Under the pieces are notes generated by a model, which saw only the letters and a list, made by a program, of their open reading frames with translations, was not told the origin of the DNA and ran no database searches. From an uncultured Flavobacteriaceae bacterium (GTDB lineage: Bacteria > Bacteroidota > Bacteroidia > Flavobacteriales > Flavobacteriaceae), in NCBI GenBank assembly GCA_947503005.1, contig CANNCA010000003.1, positions 124,001 through 188,000 of the forward strand: 64,000 nucleotides of DNA, read 5' to 3'. Below, piece after piece: positions 55,286 through 64,000 of the stretch (its first letter is position 1; every line of letters begins with the position of its first letter). Made by a program: the position numbers and the translations under genes.

Positions 55286-56416
55286 ATGAATTTATTTGAT
55301 GTGTATCCACTTTATGATGTGACTCCAGTTTCCGCTCAGGGTATCGTAGTAACTGATGATAAAGGCCAAGAATACCTCGACTTCTACGGAGGGCATGCCG
55401 TAATTTCTATAGGACATTCACATCCTCATTATGTAAAATGCTTGAAAGACCAATTGGATAAAATCGGGTTTTATAGCAATGCCGTTCAGAATCCGTTGCA
55501 AAAGGAATTAGCGACTAAACTTGGAAAGTTATCCAATTGTGAAAACTATAATTTATTCCTATGTAATTCAGGTGCCGAAGCCAATGAAAATGCTTTGAAA
55601 ATGGCTTCTTTTCAGACAGGAAAGTCACGAATTATTGCCTTCAAAAATGGCTTTCACGGTAGGACTTCTGCTGCGGTCGCAGCAACGGACAATGAGAAAA
55701 TAAATGCTCCCTTAAACAAGCAACAAAAGGTTACTATTCTACCTTTTAATGACAGCACAGCTTTCAAATCGGAAATAGAAAAAGGAGATGTTTGTAGTGT
55801 GATAATCGAAGCTATTCAAGGTGTTGGCGGACTAGATGAGCCCTCGACAAAATTCTATCAAGAAGTCGCACAACTTTGCCATCTAAATAATGTAGTACTA
55901 ATTGCTGATGAAGTACAATCAGGTTTCGGACGTAGTGGGAAGTTTTTCGGATTTCAACATCACGGCATTGAACCGGATATTATTTCAATAGCAAAAGGCA
56001 TGGGCAACGGATTTCCAGTTGGTGGCATTCTCATCCATGATAACATTAAAGCTTCTTATGGCTTATTAGGTACGACATTTGGAGGCAACCATTTGGCTTG
56101 TGTGGCAACAATGGCTGTGTTAGAGGTCTTAGAAAAAGAAAATCTGGTCGAAAATGCCAAAATGTTGGGGGAATATTTTAAAGAAAAAGCATTAGCAATA
56201 CCGCAGGTAAAAAGAATAAAAGGTCGTGGGCTCATGCTTGGGTTAGAATTCGATTTTGAAGTGGCCGAACTTCGAAAAAAATTGATTTACGAAAATCATT
56301 TATTTACAGGAGGCGCAAAAGATAAACACGTCTTGCGGATTTTACCTGCACTGAATATTGCCAAAGAACATTTAGATGTATTTTTTAAAAAGTTGAAAAT
56401 CGCATTAGACCAATAG
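55286..56416 (+). CDS. argD: Acylornithine aminotransferase
   Basis: A 376-residue PLP-dependent class III aminotransferase, converting acylglutamate semialdehyde into acylornithine. The PLP lysine is Lys237 in ISIAKGMGNGFPVGG. Other motifs: CNSGAEANENALK near 93 and ADEVQSGFGRSG near 207. Length matches ArgD. It follows proC by 7 bases and precedes argF' by 8. Confidence 0.95.
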   Translation: MNLFDVYPLYDVTPVSAQGIVVTDDKGQEYLDFYGGHAVISIGHSHPHYVKCLKDQLDKIGFYSNAVQNPLQKELATKLGKLSNCENYNLFLCNSGAEANENALKMASFQTGKSRIIAFKNGFHGRTSAAVAATDNEKINAPLNKQQKVTILPFNDSTAFKSEIEKGDVCSVIIEAIQGVGGLDEPSTKFYQEVAQLCHLNNVVLIADEVQSGFGRSGKFFGFQHHGIEPDIISIAKGMGNGFPVGGILIHDNIKASYGLLGTTFGGNHLACVATMAVLEVLEKENLVENAKMLGEYFKEKALAIPQVKRIKGRGLMLGLEFDFEVAELRKKLIYENHLFTGGAKDKHVLRILPALNIAKEHLDVFFKKLKIALDQ

Positions 56417-56424
56417 TAGATAAA

Positions 56425-57360
56425 ATGAAACACTACCTATCCATAAAAGATATCGACTCCTTGCCAGATTGGGTTTCGGAAGCTCGAAAGTTAAAGGCAA
56501 ATCCGACCTCTAATAAAAGTTTGGGGGAAGGAAAAACCATTTGTTTACTCTTCTTCAACAATAGCCTAAGAACACGTCTCAGCACTCAAAAGGCGGCATT
56601 GAATTTAGGCATGGAGGTAATGGTGATGAATTTTGGAAGCGAAGGTTGGCAATTAGAATTCGAGGATGGCGTTGTCATGGACCAAGGAAAATCAGAACAT
56701 ATTAAAGAAGCTGCACAGGTAGTTTCTCAATATTGTGATATAGTTGCTATTCGCGCTTTCGCATCCCTAACGGATAAAAATAAGGACGAGGCAGAATTGG
56801 TTTTGAACGGATTTGTAAAACATGCTTCCATTCCTGTCGTCAATATGGAAAGTTCTATCGGGCATCCTTTACAGGCTTTGGCAGACGCAATAACGTTGAC
56901 AGAAAATAATGTCGGAACTCGACCCAAAGTGGTATTATCTTGGGCGCCACATCCAAAGGCATTGCCACATGCTGTTGCGAACTCATTTGTTGAAATGATG
57001 CGATTACAAGATGCAGAGTTTGTGATTACACATCCTGAGGGTTATGAACTGAATAAGGAAATAACTAAAGATGTTCTCATCGAATATGACCAAAAGAAAG
57101 CATGTGAAAATGCGGACTTCATCTACGTCAAGAACTGGAGCAGTTATACCGACTACGGAAAAGTTCTAAGCCAAGATTCGGATTGGATGATGACTTATGA
57201 AAAATTGGGCAAAGCAAAGTTTATGCATTGCTTACCAGTTCGAAGAAATGTGGTAGTAGAAGATGCTGTTTTAGATGCAACGCAATCGTTAGTCATTGAG
57301 CAGGCGAATAACCGGACTTTTGCTGCTCAGGTTGTTTTGAAAAAGATATTGGAGTCATGA
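56425..57360 (+). CDS. argF': N-acyl-L-ornithine carbamoyltransferase (succinyl/acetyl type)
   Basis: A 311-residue carbamoyltransferase of the special Bacteroidota class that carbamoylates N-succinyl- or N-acetylornithine rather than free ornithine. The carbamoyl-phosphate motif is SLRTR at residues 47-51. The later HCLPVRRN block is conserved. The residue that in the Bacteroides fragilis succinyl enzyme is Pro90 is Ser90 here (GKSEH), so substrate choice cannot be assigned. It overlaps argB by 4 bases (ATGA). Confidence 0.92.
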   Translation: MKHYLSIKDIDSLPDWVSEARKLKANPTSNKSLGEGKTICLLFFNNSLRTRLSTQKAALNLGMEVMVMNFGSEGWQLEFEDGVVMDQGKSEHIKEAAQVVSQYCDIVAIRAFASLTDKNKDEAELVLNGFVKHASIPVVNMESSIGHPLQALADAITLTENNVGTRPKVVLSWAPHPKALPHAVANSFVEMMRLQDAEFVITHPEGYELNKEITKDVLIEYDQKKACENADFIYVKNWSSYTDYGKVLSQDSDWMMTYEKLGKAKFMHCLPVRRNVVVEDAVLDATQSLVIEQANNRTFAAQVVLKKILES

Positions 57361-58136
57361 GACAAAAATTATCAATAGTAAAAATCGGCGGAAACGTCAT
57401 TGAAAACAAAACGGAGCTTTCCAAATTCTTAAAGCTTTTTGCCTGCCTTGACGGACTTAAAATATTAGTCCATGGTGGTGGCAAATTAGCAACGCAATTA
57501 GCAACTAAACTCGGTATCGAATCAAAAATGATCGGTGGTAGACGAATAACCAATGCAGAAACGCTTGAAGTAATTACTATGGTGTATGCGGGATTGTCCA
57601 ACAAAAACATTATTGCCGAATTACAAGCAAATAACTGTAATGCAATAGGCCTGAGTGGAGCTGATGGAGATGCGATTCAGGCTCACAAACGACCCGTAAA
57701 AGAAATCGATTATGGTTTTGTTGGAGATGTTGATGGAGTGAATAGCCAAATGATTACTATATTACTGGAAGCAGATTTGACACCAGTTTTTTGTGCCTTG
57801 ACCCACGATGGTAACGGACAATTATTGAACACCAATGCAGATACTATTGCTTCCGAATTGGCAATAGGCATGAGTGAACTTTATGACACCACGCTTTATT
57901 ACTGTTTCGAAAAGAAAGGGGTTTTGAAAGATATCAAAAATGAAGATTCCGTTGTAAAATATATCGATTCACAAACCTATCAACAACTTCTCGCTGATGG
58001 AATTATTGCTGACGGAATGCTTCCAAAACTCGAAAATTGTTTTCATGCCCTGAACAAAAAAGTGAGTAAAGTTTGTATAGGCCATCCTTCCATGCTGAAC
58101 TCAGAAAATGAACTTTTTACAACGATTACCCTTTAA
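57357..58136 (+). CDS. argB: N-acylglutamate kinase
   Basis: A 259-residue amino acid kinase phosphorylating acylglutamate. Motifs: VKIGGNVIE at residues 7-15 (Lys8), LVHGGGK near 35-41, GRR near 59, and NTNADTIASELA near 158. The start overlaps argF' by 4 bases and argE follows after 1 base. Confidence 0.94.
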   Translation: MRQKLSIVKIGGNVIENKTELSKFLKLFACLDGLKILVHGGGKLATQLATKLGIESKMIGGRRITNAETLEVITMVYAGLSNKNIIAELQANNCNAIGLSGADGDAIQAHKRPVKEIDYGFVGDVDGVNSQMITILLEADLTPVFCALTHDGNGQLLNTNADTIASELAIGMSELYDTTLYYCFEKKGVLKDIKNEDSVVKYIDSQTYQQLLADGIIADGMLPKLENCFHALNKKVSKVCIGHPSMLNSENELFTTITL

Positions 58137-58137
58137 G

Positions 58138-59208
58138 ATGACACAAACACAACTTACTGATAAGGCTTTGGATTTATTAAAACATTTGATTTCAATTCAA
58201 TCCTATTCATCCGAAGAGGATAAAACCGCTGATGCTATTCAGAATTGGTTCCAAGAATTCGATATTCCATTTGAACGCATACATAACAATGTGTTTGCAA
58301 AGAACAAATTCTGGGATGATAGTAAACCCACCCTCCTTCTAAATTCACATCACGATACCGTAAAACCCAATCAAGCGTATACCAAAGATCCTTTTCATCC
58401 GCACGTAGAAGAAGGCAAATTGTACGGTTTAGGAAGCAATGACGCAGGGGGTTGCTTGGTTTCACTCTTGGCCACTTTCGTTCATTTTTACAATGCTGAC
58501 AATCTCAACCATAATATCTTGATGGTAGCTTCGATGGAAGAAGAAAGTGCAGGCGAAAATAGCCTGAGAGGATTACTTCCAAGTCTTCCTGAAATTGATG
58601 TGGCCATCGTTGGAGAACCTACTTTGATGGATTTGGCCATTGCAGAAAAGGGATTGATCGTATTTGATGCCGTTGTAAAAGGAACTCCCTCACATGCTGC
58701 TCATCCGAACGATAATAATTCCATTTATAATACGATTGAAGTATTGGAGTGGTTCAAGAATTACAAATTCGAAAAATCTTCTGAAGCCTTGGGCGATGTA
58801 AAAATGACTGTAACACAAATCAATGCCGGAAGTCAGCATAATGTAGTTCCATCACAAGTAGAATTGGTCATTGATGTACGAGTGAACGATGCATATACCA
58901 ACCAAGAAATTGCGGATTTATTAAAATCGGAGGCTCCTTGTGAATTGCAGGAACGTGGACTCAAACTCAACTCGTCAAAAATAGATAAAAATCACCCTTT
59001 GGTACAATCAGGCATTGCTTTAGGAAGAAAAACGTACGGTTCCCCTACCCTATCCGACCAAGCCGCATTGACCTGTCAGTCCTTAAAACTAGGACCAGGA
59101 GATAGTACCCGTTCCCACTCTGCAGATGAGTATATTTACGTGCATGAAATAGAAGAGGGGGTTGATTTGTATATTAAAATATTGGAAGGATTTTTAAAAC
59201 AAACCTGA
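58138..59208 (+). CDS. argE: Acylornithine (acylcitrulline) deacylase, M20 family
   Basis: A 356-residue zinc peptidase of the M20 family. The ATG at 58138 lies one base after the argB stop; an upstream in-frame start would overlap argB by ten codons. Metal motifs visible: NSHHDTV (His/Asp, near residue 73), GSNDAGG near 101, EEES near 136 and GEP near 160. It removes the acyl group from ornithine or citrulline, which fits a linear pathway without ArgJ. A 127-base gap with a repeat follows. Confidence 0.92.
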   Translation: MTQTQLTDKALDLLKHLISIQSYSSEEDKTADAIQNWFQEFDIPFERIHNNVFAKNKFWDDSKPTLLLNSHHDTVKPNQAYTKDPFHPHVEEGKLYGLGSNDAGGCLVSLLATFVHFYNADNLNHNILMVASMEEESAGENSLRGLLPSLPEIDVAIVGEPTLMDLAIAEKGLIVFDAVVKGTPSHAAHPNDNNSIYNTIEVLEWFKNYKFEKSSEALGDVKMTVTQINAGSQHNVVPSQVELVIDVRVNDAYTNQEIADLLKSEAPCELQERGLKLNSSKIDKNHPLVQSGIALGRKTYGSPTLSDQAALTCQSLKLGPGDSTRSHSADEYIYVHEIEEGVDLYIKILEGFLKQT

Positions 59209-59210
59209 TG

Positions 59211-59318
59211 TCACCTCGAGCGGAGTTGATATGTATTTTTCAAACCAACTAGTTCAAAACTCTGCTTCAACTGACATACTTATAAAAATGAAAAAATTCC
59301 GGCCTTCTCCGGAATGAC
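59211..59318. repeat. Flavobacterial intergenic repeat in the argE-argH gap
   Basis: An inverted pair (TCACCTCGAGCGGAGTTGA and, later, TCTGCTTCAACTGACAT) is followed by a 7-bp hairpin ATTCCGG / CCGGAAT (59296-59315, loop CCTTCT) and GACA. It combines both halves seen in the other copies. Confidence 0.65.
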
Positions 59319-59335
59319 ATAAAAGAACATGATTT

Positions 59336-60613
59336 ATGAAACTCTGGGACAAAGGCTTTAGCACTGATAAAAAAATAGATCATTTTACCGTAGGTAACGA
59401 CCGTGAACTTGACCTAAACTTGGCAAAGTATGATGTAATCGCCTCAAAAGCTCACGCCAAAATGTTGGGTAATATCGGATTGTTAACTAAAGATGAAACG
59501 ATGGCCTTAGTGAAGGAATTAGACCAGATTGCTAATAAAATCGAAGATGGCACGTTTACAATCGAGGATAATTTTGAGGATATGCACTCTAAAATCGAGT
59601 TTCAGCTGACCTTGGCTTTGGGAGATACTGGAAAGAAAATACATACAGCACGTTCTCGAAACGACCAAGTTCTGGTGGCTATGCATCTGTATCTAAAAGA
59701 TGAACTCGAAGAAATCAAAACACAAACCAAAACCTTGTTCGACCTTTTATTGAACCTGGCCGATAAATATAAACGAGTCCTCTTACCTGGATATACGCAC
59801 TTGCAAATTGCCATGCCCTCATCATTTGGATTGTGGTTTTCAGCATACGCGGAAAGTTTAATCGACGATTTGTATTTTATAAACGCAGCTTACAAAGTAG
59901 CGGACCAAAACCCTCTAGGAAGTGCCGCTGGCTATGGAAGCTCCTTTCCAATTGATAGAACTTTTACGACCAAAGAAATGGGTTTTGAAACCCTGAAGTA
60001 CAACGTAGTAGCTGCTCAAATGGGGCGCGGAAAGGTGGAAAAAGCCACCGCTTTCGGAATGTCTTCGATTGCCGCAACCCTATCAAAAATGGCAATGGAT
60101 ATCTGTTTGTACATGAGTCAAAATTTTGATTTCATCTCTTTCCCCGATGAGTTGACAACGGGTTCTAGTATCATGCCACATAAAAAAAATCCCGATGTTT
60201 TTGAATTGATTCGAGCAAAATGTAACAAGTTACAAGCGGTACCGAATCAATTGACCTTGATAATAAATAATCTGCCCAGCGGTTACCATAGAGATTTACA
60301 GTTGGTGAAGGAAATTATTGTGCCGGCGATTCAAGACATGAAAGCCTGTTTGGAGATTCTAACGTTCAGCTTAAAAGAAATCCGCATCAATGAGAATATT
60401 CTGGACGATCCAAAATACGATTATTTGTTCAGCGTAGACACCTTGAATGAATTAGTTCAAAACGGAATGCCTTTCCGTGATGCGTATAAACAAATGGGGC
60501 AAGAAATTCAAGCAAGTACTTTTACACCAAAACGAAATATCAAACATACCCATGAAGGTAGCTTAGGCAATTTGTGTTTGGCTGAGATTCGAAAAAAAAT
60601 GAACGACCATTGA
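59336..60613 (+). CDS. argH: Argininosuccinate lyase
   Basis: A 425-residue lyase splitting argininosuccinate into arginine and fumarate, the last step. Motifs: HTARSRNDQV near residue 102, PGYTHLQIAMP near 150 and the signature GSSIMPHKKNPD near 277, whose Ser is catalytic. Length is slightly short of the usual 450-460 but both ends are intact. It is the last gene of the operon. Confidence 0.95.
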   Translation: MKLWDKGFSTDKKIDHFTVGNDRELDLNLAKYDVIASKAHAKMLGNIGLLTKDETMALVKELDQIANKIEDGTFTIEDNFEDMHSKIEFQLTLALGDTGKKIHTARSRNDQVLVAMHLYLKDELEEIKTQTKTLFDLLLNLADKYKRVLLPGYTHLQIAMPSSFGLWFSAYAESLIDDLYFINAAYKVADQNPLGSAAGYGSSFPIDRTFTTKEMGFETLKYNVVAAQMGRGKVEKATAFGMSSIAATLSKMAMDICLYMSQNFDFISFPDELTTGSSIMPHKKNPDVFELIRAKCNKLQAVPNQLTLIINNLPSGYHRDLQLVKEIIVPAIQDMKACLEILTFSLKEIRINENILDDPKYDYLFSVDTLNELVQNGMPFRDAYKQMGQEIQASTFTPKRNIKHTHEGSLGNLCLAEIRKKMNDH

Positions 60614-60685
60614 CGCTATTATAAAAAAAATAGTTTGGTAATTCACACTATTGGGTAAATTCGAAACAGTTTAAATCTCAAAAAG

Positions 60686-62287
60686 ATGAGTACAAATTTC
60701 AAATCAATTCGCTACATAGTTGTTGCAGGGTTACTTTATCTTCCTATTACTTTTTTAAATGGGCAAGATACATACCAAAGAAATAGTTCGGCAGATATTC
60801 AATCTTATATTTTCAATCTCGCTTTGAACGATTCAACTAATAGTATTGACGGTGAAGCAGAGATTACTATACAATTCAAAAATGATGTCAATCAGTTTGC
60901 TTTGGACCTTATAGAAAAAGGGGGCACCTACGGGGTGGAAATCAATAGTGTTTTGGAAGACGATATAATAGCAAATTACAGCTATGAAAACAACAAAATT
61001 AAAATCACGCCCTCTTCAAAAGAAGAAAGGAACCGAACGTACAAAATAAAATATCAAGGAATTGCTGAAAAAGGTCTGGTCATCGACACTACGAAATTTG
61101 GAGAACGCTCTTTCTTCGGCGATAATTGGCCGAATCTGGCAAGACATTGGTTGCCTTCTGTTGACCATCCTTCTGATAAAGCTTCTATCGAATTTAGAAT
61201 TACCGCGCCAGACCATTACGATGTCGTAGCCACAGGAGAAAGAATTGAAGAAAGCAATTTAGATAACGGTTACAAACTTACTATTTATAAAGAACCTGCG
61301 CCTGTTGCCATGAAAGTTGCGACCATAGGTGTGACAAAGTTTGCCAGTAGACTTTTAGATGAAATTGAGGGAATTCCTGTTTCGGCATGGGTATATCCCG
61401 AAAATCGATTGGATGGCTTTTCCGATTATAGTGTGGCTACGAAAGTCCTAAAATATTTTATTGTAAATATTGGTCCATATTCCTATGCCAAGCTTGCCAA
61501 CATGCAAGCGAAAACGCAATGGGGAGGCTTGGAGAACGCCGGTACTATTGCTTATTTTGAAAATTCGGTAACTGGAAAAAATGAGGTAGAAGGTCTTATA
61601 GCCCATGAAATTGCCCATCAATGGTTTGGCAATTCCGCTTCCGAAAATGACTGGAACCATGTTTGGTTAAGTGAAGGTTTTGCAACGTATTTTGCTATTC
61701 TTTATCAAGAAAGTGTTTATGGAGATGAAAAGCGCAAAGAAGAACTCGCTCTAGATCGAAAGCAGATTATTGATTATTACAAGAAGAATCCTTCACCCAT
61801 AGTCGACCCGAGTATCAAAGACCCAATGAAAGTATTGAGCACCAATACGTATCAGAAAGGTGGTTGGGTTTTAAACATGCTCCGTCATAAATTGGGTGAT
61901 GAAACTTATTGGAAAGGTATTCGTAAGTACTATTTAGACTTTCAAAATTCAAACGCCATGACTGCTGATTTTCAAAAAGTTATGGAAGAAGTATCTGGTA
62001 AGAACCTCGAAGCTTTTTTTCAACAATGGATTTTCACCAAAGGGCATCCTGAAATCAAATGGGATTGGACCTATAAAAAAGGGAAAGTTAAACTAAACAT
62101 TGAGCAAGTTCAAGATCATCATATTTTTCACTTCCCCTTGGAAATCGAAATTCAAAAAGATGATAAATCCATAATTTCGACCGTCCAAGTGAATCAAGAA
62201 AAGTCCACTTTTGAAATTAAAACTGACGCCTGTCCCGACAACATTCTTTTAGATCCAAATCTTTGGCTTTTATTCGAAAAAAAATAG
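60686..62287 (+). CDS. M1 family aminopeptidase, exported
   Basis: A 533-residue zinc aminopeptidase with a signal peptide (residues about 7-26, cut after NGQ). The exopeptidase motif GGLENAG is at 280-286 and the zinc site HEIAHQW has His307, Glu308, His311, with the third ligand Glu330 in WLSEGF, giving the exact HExxH-18-E spacing. The C-terminal beta domain is short. It is not part of the arginine operon, being 72 bases after argH, and could add amino acids from peptides. Confidence 0.92.
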   Translation: MSTNFKSIRYIVVAGLLYLPITFLNGQDTYQRNSSADIQSYIFNLALNDSTNSIDGEAEITIQFKNDVNQFALDLIEKGGTYGVEINSVLEDDIIANYSYENNKIKITPSSKEERNRTYKIKYQGIAEKGLVIDTTKFGERSFFGDNWPNLARHWLPSVDHPSDKASIEFRITAPDHYDVVATGERIEESNLDNGYKLTIYKEPAPVAMKVATIGVTKFASRLLDEIEGIPVSAWVYPENRLDGFSDYSVATKVLKYFIVNIGPYSYAKLANMQAKTQWGGLENAGTIAYFENSVTGKNEVEGLIAHEIAHQWFGNSASENDWNHVWLSEGFATYFAILYQESVYGDEKRKEELALDRKQIIDYYKKNPSPIVDPSIKDPMKVLSTNTYQKGGWVLNMLRHKLGDETYWKGIRKYYLDFQNSNAMTADFQKVMEEVSGKNLEAFFQQWIFTKGHPEIKWDWTYKKGKVKLNIEQVQDHHIFHFPLEIEIQKDDKSIISTVQVNQEKSTFEIKTDACPDNILLDPNLWLLFEKK

Positions 62288-62329
62288 CTTAAAAAGCTCA
62301 ATTTCTATATTCATAGAAAACCGCAAACG

Positions 62330-62389
62330 CGTTCCCAGTATCGATGGGAATTCCCCGTTCTCATTATCTGTAACACCCTGTTTTCAGGG
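62330..62389. other. Two hairpins in the gap before the BspA-like gene
   Basis: TTCCCA / TGGGAA (62332-62350, 7-base loop) and CCCTG / CAGGG (62376-62389, loop TTTT) lie in the 230-base spacer. Neither has a T run, so they are weak terminator candidates for the M1 gene. Confidence 0.35.
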
Positions 62390-62517
62390 ATATAATTGAC
62401 TTTCTTCCTTCAGAAATTTGTGTTTTCACAACAAAACAAGTGATACACGAAATATTTCAAAAAGCGACTCGTTATCGACAGACCTCCTATTTTGGAATAT
62501 ACAAACCTATAGTCCCC

Positions 62518-64000
62518 ATGCTTAAAAACTTACTGCTCACCCTACTGATATCCCTCATTAGTGCAACTACATTTTCCCAGTCTTTTAACTCGATTTGGAA
62601 TACCACCAACATAAGTACTGGTTCTTCGGCCAACAATGAAGTTACAATACCGACCAACCCAGCCTATACTACTTATAATTATGATGTTGATTGGGGCGAT
62701 GGCCAGTCTGACTCAGGAGTAACAGGTGACATTACGCATTCTTATGCAGCTCAAGGTACGTACACCATTATGATTAGTGGTACGTTTCCAGCTATTTACT
62801 TCAATGATACCGGTGACCGAAACAAGATAATTGAAATTTTGAGTTGGGGTAATATCCAATGGCAAACTATGGAAGATGCTTTTCATGGCTGTGAAAATAT
62901 AAATTTCGATGCCATAGATGCACCAGATCTTTCCCAAGCGACCAGTTTGCAGAACATGTTCAGGGATTGTATAAGTTTCAATGGAATTGTCAATAATTGG
63001 GATGTAAGTACGATAACCAATTTATCAGGTTTATTTAGAGGAGCAAGAATTTTCAATAGACCGTTAGACACTTGGAATACCAGTGCTGTTACCGATATGT
63101 CAGAGACATTTTATTCGGCATCAGCCTTCAATGAACCCCTAGATAATTGGAATACCGGTGCTGTTACCAATATGTCGGGAATGTTTCAGGGTACTTCATT
63201 CAATCAAAACATAAATAACTGGAATGTTGCCCAAGTAACCGACATGTCAGGCACATTTCACAACGCTTATAATTTCAATTTTCCCTTAAACAATTGGAAT
63301 GTGAGCAATGTAACCAATATGTCACATATGTTTGATAATTCTGGCTTTAACCTACCCATTGCCAATTGGGATGTAAGTAGTGTAACCGATATGTCAAGCA
63401 TGTTCGCCCAAGCAAGATTTAATCAACCCATTGGCAATTGGGATATTTCTTCTGTTATCGACATCTCTGCAATGTTCCAGAGAAACAGAACTTTCAATCA
63501 ACCTTTGAATACATGGAATGTCAGTAATGTAACTAACATGTCAGGTGTTTTTGATGGATTTTATTGGGATCAAGTCTATAACCAACCTTTAGACAATTGG
63601 AACGTAAGCAATGTTACCAACATGAGCTATATGTTTCGAGATAATTCCGCCTTCAATCAGGACATCAGTGGATGGGATGTAAGCAACGTGACCAACATGC
63701 AGGGCATGTTCAGCCAGACAGATGTATTCAACCAGAACATTAGCGGTTGGAACGTGAGCAATGTTACCAATATGGCGAATATGTTTCAACGAGCATTAGC
63801 CTTTAATCAGCCTTTGAATAGCTGGATTGTAACGAACGTAACCAATATTTCGGCAATGTTCAACAATGCCACGGCCTTCAATCAGCCATTGAACTCTTGG
63901 AATTTAAGCAACGTAACAAGTTTTCAAAGCCTTTTTTACCAAGCTACATCCTTCAATCAGGATATTAGCGGTTGGAATACCGCAGCGGTTACCAACATGT
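62518..64000 (+). CDS. BspA-like repeat surface protein (DUF285), 3' end outside window
   Basis: An open frame from ATG at 62518 to the window edge (494 codons, no stop), so the gene is cut off. Signal peptide about residues 1-20, ending TFSQ. A PKD-like region follows (DVDWGDGQSD, HSYAAQGTYT). From about residue 158 there are 14 units of about 24-27 residues, each with the pattern F-N-x-x-[LI]-x-x-W-[ND]-V-S-x-V-T-N-M-S-x-M-F. This is the BspA-like leucine-rich type (DUF285) known in adhesins. A T9SS domain would be expected at the missing C-terminus. Confidence 0.88.
   Translation, partial: MLKNLLLTLLISLISATTFSQSFNSIWNTTNISTGSSANNEVTIPTNPAYTTYNYDVDWGDGQSDSGVTGDITHSYAAQGTYTIMISGTFPAIYFNDTGDRNKIIEILSWGNIQWQTMEDAFHGCENINFDAIDAPDLSQATSLQNMFRDCISFNGIVNNWDVSTITNLSGLFRGARIFNRPLDTWNTSAVTDMSETFYSASAFNEPLDNWNTGAVTNMSGMFQGTSFNQNINNWNVAQVTDMSGTFHNAYNFNFPLNNWNVSNVTNMSHMFDNSGFNLPIANWDVSSVTDMSSMFAQARFNQPIGNWDISSVIDISAMFQRNRTFNQPLNTWNVSNVTNMSGVFDGFYWDQVYNQPLDNWNVSNVTNMSYMFRDNSAFNQDISGWDVSNVTNMQGMFSQTDVFNQNISGWNVSNVTNMANMFQRALAFNQPLNSWIVTNVTNISAMFNNATAFNQPLNSWNLSNVTSFQSLFYQATSFNQDISGWNTAAVTNM

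Noticed and set aside
62376-62389. Hairpin CCCTG-TTTT-CAGGG as a strong terminator
   Set aside because: It has only five base pairs and no T run, so it is at best weak.
1-64000. CRISPR array or insertion sequence
   Set aside because: No regularly spaced short repeats with unique spacers and no transposase-like gene were seen; the repeats found are scattered single elements or protein-coding repeats.

Overview
The window looks like chromosomal DNA of a marine member of the Flavobacteriaceae (Bacteroidota). The signs are promoters of the TTTG-N19-TAnnTTTG type, A-rich translation starts without clear Shine-Dalgarno sequences, a T9SS-type C-terminal sorting domain, many short SPII lipoproteins, a GYDIA-type GHMP kinase beside a class II HMG-CoA reductase, and an acylornithine-type carbamoyltransferase in the arginine pathway. 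Family assignments rest on motifs read by eye; no database search was possible.

Layout. 1-11117: housekeeping genes for the envelope and nucleotides (3' end of rodA, nuclease, tail-specific protease, surE, lpxB, DUF885 lipoprotein, NlpC/P60 lipoprotein, comEC). 11134-14818: a minus-strand peptide-use pair (DPP-IV-like peptidase and POT peptide transporter). 14971-17192: HMG-CoA reductase and GYDIA kinase. 17244-25075: a long minus-strand envelope run (coaX, outer membrane barrel, TPR protein, lptC, small membrane protein, CorC-like protein, ppiD). 25203-25362: tRNA-Phe with a clear promoter and terminator. 25399-29697: DinB-like protein, a small-molecule kinase coupled to an ADP-ribosylglycohydrolase lipoprotein, and a GH32 lipoprotein. 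29785-33593: a probable arsenosugar locus (rhodanese, two rSAM-associated transferases, purine nucleoside phosphorylase, ArsM) without the radical SAM enzyme ArsS. 33590-40238: amidase, an empty but structured 0.65 kb spacer, a BamA-like barrel, and a GH113/lipoprotein/barrel group. 40481-51216: FAD oxidoreductase, membrane polyferredoxin, MORN protein, three glycosyltransferases and secreted proteins including an M64-like metallopeptidase.

51281-60613 is a complete arginine operon: GNAT enzyme, argG, argC, proC, argD, argF', argB, argE, argH. Just upstream, and absent from ordinary gene calls, is a 27-codon ORF ending in Arg-Arg-Arg-Arg-Pro-stop. Its Arg codons lie inside a potential hairpin, with a second hairpin and T-rich DNA before the first gene. 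This looks like a ribosome-dependent attenuator for arginine and is the most interesting element in the window. The four wider gaps inside the operon each hold a repeat or hairpin, while the other junctions are tight.

The window ends with an M1 aminopeptidase and the 5' part of a BspA-like repeat surface protein (62518 to the edge), which is open to the last base.
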